Below are positions 60,270 through 64,000 of a stretch of 64,000 nt of DNA, in pieces (position 1 is the first letter of the stretch; each line of letters starts with the position of its first letter). Below the pieces are notes generated by a model. It was given only the letters and a program-made list of their open reading frames with translations, was not told where the DNA came from and did not search any database. The DNA is from Clostridium sp. JN-9 (GTDB taxonomy: Bacteria; Bacillota; Clostridia; Clostridiales; Clostridiaceae), in NCBI RefSeq assembly GCF_004103695.1, contig NZ_CP035280.1, positions 1,240,001 through 1,304,000 on the forward strand, given 5' to 3'. The translations under genes and the position numbers were made by a program.

Positions 60270-61661
60270 TTATGCTATATTTTCCTGCCTATGTTTCTGC
60301 TTTTTAAGATAACGTTCAAAAGAAGCTTGTTTCCAAGGATGACTCATTGGAGGAATATAACGTTTTTTTGGTTGCCCCGCAGGAGCTGCAAGGTCAAAGC
60401 TTTTTGATGTAAGTTCATGTTCTGGTAATAGATCTAGAGCATATACCTTTTCATCAACACAAAAGAACATTCCACCATCAAAGGCTTGAATTACCATACC
60501 TGAAGTACCTTTTCGGTAATGTACAGCATATCCATTACAATCCATAGGGAGGTAATAACTTTTCTTGAATTTGATGCAGCTTCCGTTATCAACCTTCCTA
60601 CTGGTTAATACGGCAAGTGTTAAATTTATTTTTTCAATATCTAGTTGTTTTTCAAAGACAGATTTGATATTATCAACTGGTAAAGCAAACTGGGCATTGA
60701 ATTCTTTTATGTATGAGTTTAAGAATTCATTTGCTTGCTCAATTGTGCTGATACAAGCTAGCCTCATTTCTAAAGGGAGGCGTGATTGTAACGTCTGAAA
60801 CATTCTTTCTACGCGCCCTTTAGCTTGGGCAACACTGCTTGTCTTAATTCCTATGCCTAACTGTTTACAGGCATAGCTAAACTGAGTGAAAGTATCCTCT
60901 TCAACTGAAGGGGACTTTTTCTTTTTGTATTCAAATACAGTACGTCTATCTGTAAATAACATATAAGGGATACCGTGTTCCGTGAGTACCTGGTGTAACA
61001 CATGGTAATACCCGTTTAGGGTCTCTTGTGAGTCAAAATAAGCTCCCATAATAGCACCTGTAGCATCATCTACAGCAATGTGTAATTGGGTTTTATTCTT
61101 ACCGAACCAAAGATGCTGTGAAGCATCCATCTGGAGCATCTCACCTATGTAAGCACATCTAGGGCGCCTCGGGTGTGCATCTTCAGCTGCAATAATTGCA
61201 TTCTGAATGTTAGAAACCTCTTTTGGAGATTTGGCTACATTCTTCAATTCCTCTAATTGAGCTTTAACCTTTTTCCTTGTAGCACGCTTAGCCTTAGGAG
61301 ACAGGATGAATTCCTGCATAAGGATTGAACGGATGGTGCTAATGGATACTTTGATATGCTCATGCTTCTCTAATAACTCAGAATAGTGGGTGAGATTAGC
61401 ATCAGAGTATTTGGTACGATAAAGGTCAATAATTAATTGTCTTGTCTCATCATCAAGTGTATGGACTGGTTTTCTCCCATGATTACCATGAATAAAATAA
61501 GCCTTTCCCTGTTCCTGATATCCTTTGATCATTCTATTAATATGTCTAATAGAGCAGCTTAGATAAAGGGATGCCCTCTTCTTGTTTCCATTTGTTTCGA
61601 CCAATTTCTTTATAGTTGTATATTTATCATTTTCTTTCATAGTTAAATTTACCTTTCTCAT
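60270..61661 (-). CDS. ISNCY/IS1202-type transposase
   Basis: A 463-residue transposase. The N-terminal helix-turn-helix region (KKRASLYLSCSIRHINRMIK) is followed by a linker and an integrase core with MLQMDASQHLWFG, FTDRRTVFEY and AQAKGRVERMFQTLQ, the DDE-type Asp, Asp and Glu. The C-terminal beta-barrel contains SSYYLPMDCNGYAVHYRKG-like strands (here KKSYYLPMDCNGYAVHYRKG). GAGGTGG precedes the ATG at 61661. Appears intact. Confidence 0.9.
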   Translation of the reverse strand: MRKVNLTMKENDKYTTIKKLVETNGNKKRASLYLSCSIRHINRMIKGYQEQGKAYFIHGNHGRKPVHTLDDETRQLIIDLYRTKYSDANLTHYSELLEKHEHIKVSISTIRSILMQEFILSPKAKRATRKKVKAQLEELKNVAKSPKEVSNIQNAIIAAEDAHPRRPRCAYIGEMLQMDASQHLWFGKNKTQLHIAVDDATGAIMGAYFDSQETLNGYYHVLHQVLTEHGIPYMLFTDRRTVFEYKKKKSPSVEEDTFTQFSYACKQLGIGIKTSSVAQAKGRVERMFQTLQSRLPLEMRLACISTIEQANEFLNSYIKEFNAQFALPVDNIKSVFEKQLDIEKINLTLAVLTSRKVDNGSCIKFKKSYYLPMDCNGYAVHYRKGTSGMVIQAFDGGMFFCVDEKVYALDLLPEHELTSKSFDLAAPAGQPKKRYIPPMSHPWKQASFERYLKKQKHRQENIA

Positions 61662-61762
61662 TATGTCCACCTCAATTCTCTTGAGGTATCATTATACTAT
61701 ATTTTTTGCATTTGGGACATAATCATATGTGGTATATTAAGACATTATCATAAATCAATCAT

Positions 61763-61791
61763 ATAATATAAAAGAATTTGTAAAAAGTTCT
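61763..61791 (+). repeat. 29-bp direct repeat, right copy (rRNA upstream sequence)
   Basis: Exact match of 60060-60088. AT-rich with A-tracts and immediately upstream of the -35, it has the place and composition of an UP element. Confidence 0.8.
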
Positions 61792-61819
61792 TGACAGATT
61801 TAAATAATGATGATAAACT
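61791..61819 (+). promoter_or_regulatory. rRNA operon promoter
   Basis: Consensus -35 TTGACA (61791-61796), a 17-base spacer and TAAACT (61814-61819), with an AT-rich UP-like sequence upstream. About 130 bases before the 16S gene. Confidence 0.8.
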
Positions 61820-61847
61820 AAGTAAGTTGTCGAAAGATGACAGATAT

Positions 61848-61867
61848 GATCTTTGAAAATTAAACAG
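61848..61867 (+). promoter_or_regulatory. Leader antitermination-type box
   Basis: GATCTTTGAAAATTAAACAG in the leader of 16S is matched by GTTCTTTGAAAATTGCACAG in the spacer before 23S. This placement is that of boxA/boxC-type antitermination and processing signals. Confidence 0.5.
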
Positions 61868-61946
61868 AGAAGATAACAGGTAAAAACTTGTTAAATAAAC
61901 CAGCAATTCTTTTATAGAGTATAAAGTAATGAGCAATCAAACTTTT

Positions 61947-63774
<1,828 letters not shown>

Positions 63775-64000
63775 GGTCAAGCTACAAAGGGCGCATGGTG
63801 AATGCCTTGGCACCAGTAGGCGAAGAAGGACGCGATAAGCTGCGATAAGCTTCGGGTAGGCGCAAATAGCCTGTGATCCGGAGATTTCCAAATGGGGAAA
63901 CCCACATACCTAACGGTATGTACTATAAACTGAATTCATAGGTTTATAGGGCTAGACCCGGGGAACTGAAACATCTAAGTACCCGGAGGAAGAGAAAGAA
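63775..64000 (+). rRNA. 23S ribosomal RNA, 5' part
   Basis: Begins near GGTCAAGCTACAAAGGGCGC and contains the conserved ATGGTGAATGCCTTGGCACC. It runs off the window after 226 bases. Confidence 0.95.

Larger units (their letters stand above)
60107..61719 (-). mobile_element. IS1202-like (ISNCY group) element
   Basis: The ends carry TGTCCCAAA (60107-60115) and its complement TTTGGGACA (61711-61719). The 1.6-kb element contains one transposase gene on the minus strand. It lies between the initiator tRNA and the rRNA operon. The 29-bp direct repeats around it are not flush with the ends (18 and 43 bases away), so they are not a simple target duplication. Confidence 0.75.

Overview
The window reads as a chromosomal segment of a low-GC, AT-rich Firmicute of the genus Clostridium (cluster I). 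The evidence is an rRNA operon of clostridial type at the right end, a Gram-positive PolC replicase, strong AGGAGG-type ribosome binding sites with frequent GTG and TTG starts, clostridial lipoproteins and cell-wall-binding repeats, and several clostridial IS families. The species cannot be fixed from reading alone.

Layout. 1-6.7 kb holds housekeeping and envelope genes: a histidine phosphatase, a DMT exporter, a flavodoxin, a secreted cell-wall-binding protein, and a five-gene run of lipoproteins and small membrane proteins that includes SdpI-like (DUF1648) and CPBP-like proteins. 7.2-15.3 kb is a dense, apparently cytoplasmic signalling block: CheY-like receiver, CheC-like phosphatase, PAS-GGDEF cyclase, an XRE-type regulator on the other strand, an EAL phosphodiesterase, a soluble methyl-accepting protein and a PAS-histidine kinase. 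15.3-21.8 kb carries a CapA-like protein, an esterase, DUF1232, a PadR remnant with its DUF2812 partner, an EcsC/SHOCT-like protein, DUF3888, and a Fic-fold protein whose catalytic His is replaced.

21.9-51.4 kb is an accessory region shaped by insertion sequences. It contains two identical IS3 elements in opposite orientation, two ISLre2 elements (one split by a nested IS4-like element with a 9-bp target duplication), a truncated IS4-like element and an IS66 element with an 8-bp target duplication. These interrupt an ABC transporter, a retropepsin-like protease, an aminoglycoside nucleotidyltransferase-like gene and a lipoprotein. Between them lies a long series of single-gene, same-strand units (sigma/anti-sigma, Uma2, ASCH, GNAT, Nudix, phosphatase, methyltransferase, peptidase and others), several of them decayed. 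Three units are followed by the same ~75-bp intergenic element.

51.4-59.7 kb holds a compact zeta-kinase toxin-antitoxin-like pair, an unassigned structured RNA leader with a possible terminator/antiterminator switch, a macro-domain gene, polC and a GH65 phosphorylase. 59.9-64 kb holds initiator tRNA-Met, an IS1202-like element placed between duplicated rRNA upstream sequences, the rRNA promoter, a complete 16S gene, a spacer without tRNAs and the start of 23S.

A family of short heptad-type repeats (TAAGAAC/TAAGAAG/TTAAGAG arrays, often as inverted arms around a hairpin) lies between genes at about eight places. At one place it replaces the 5' half of a PadR gene, and at another it supplies the C-terminal codons of an FG-GAP protein.
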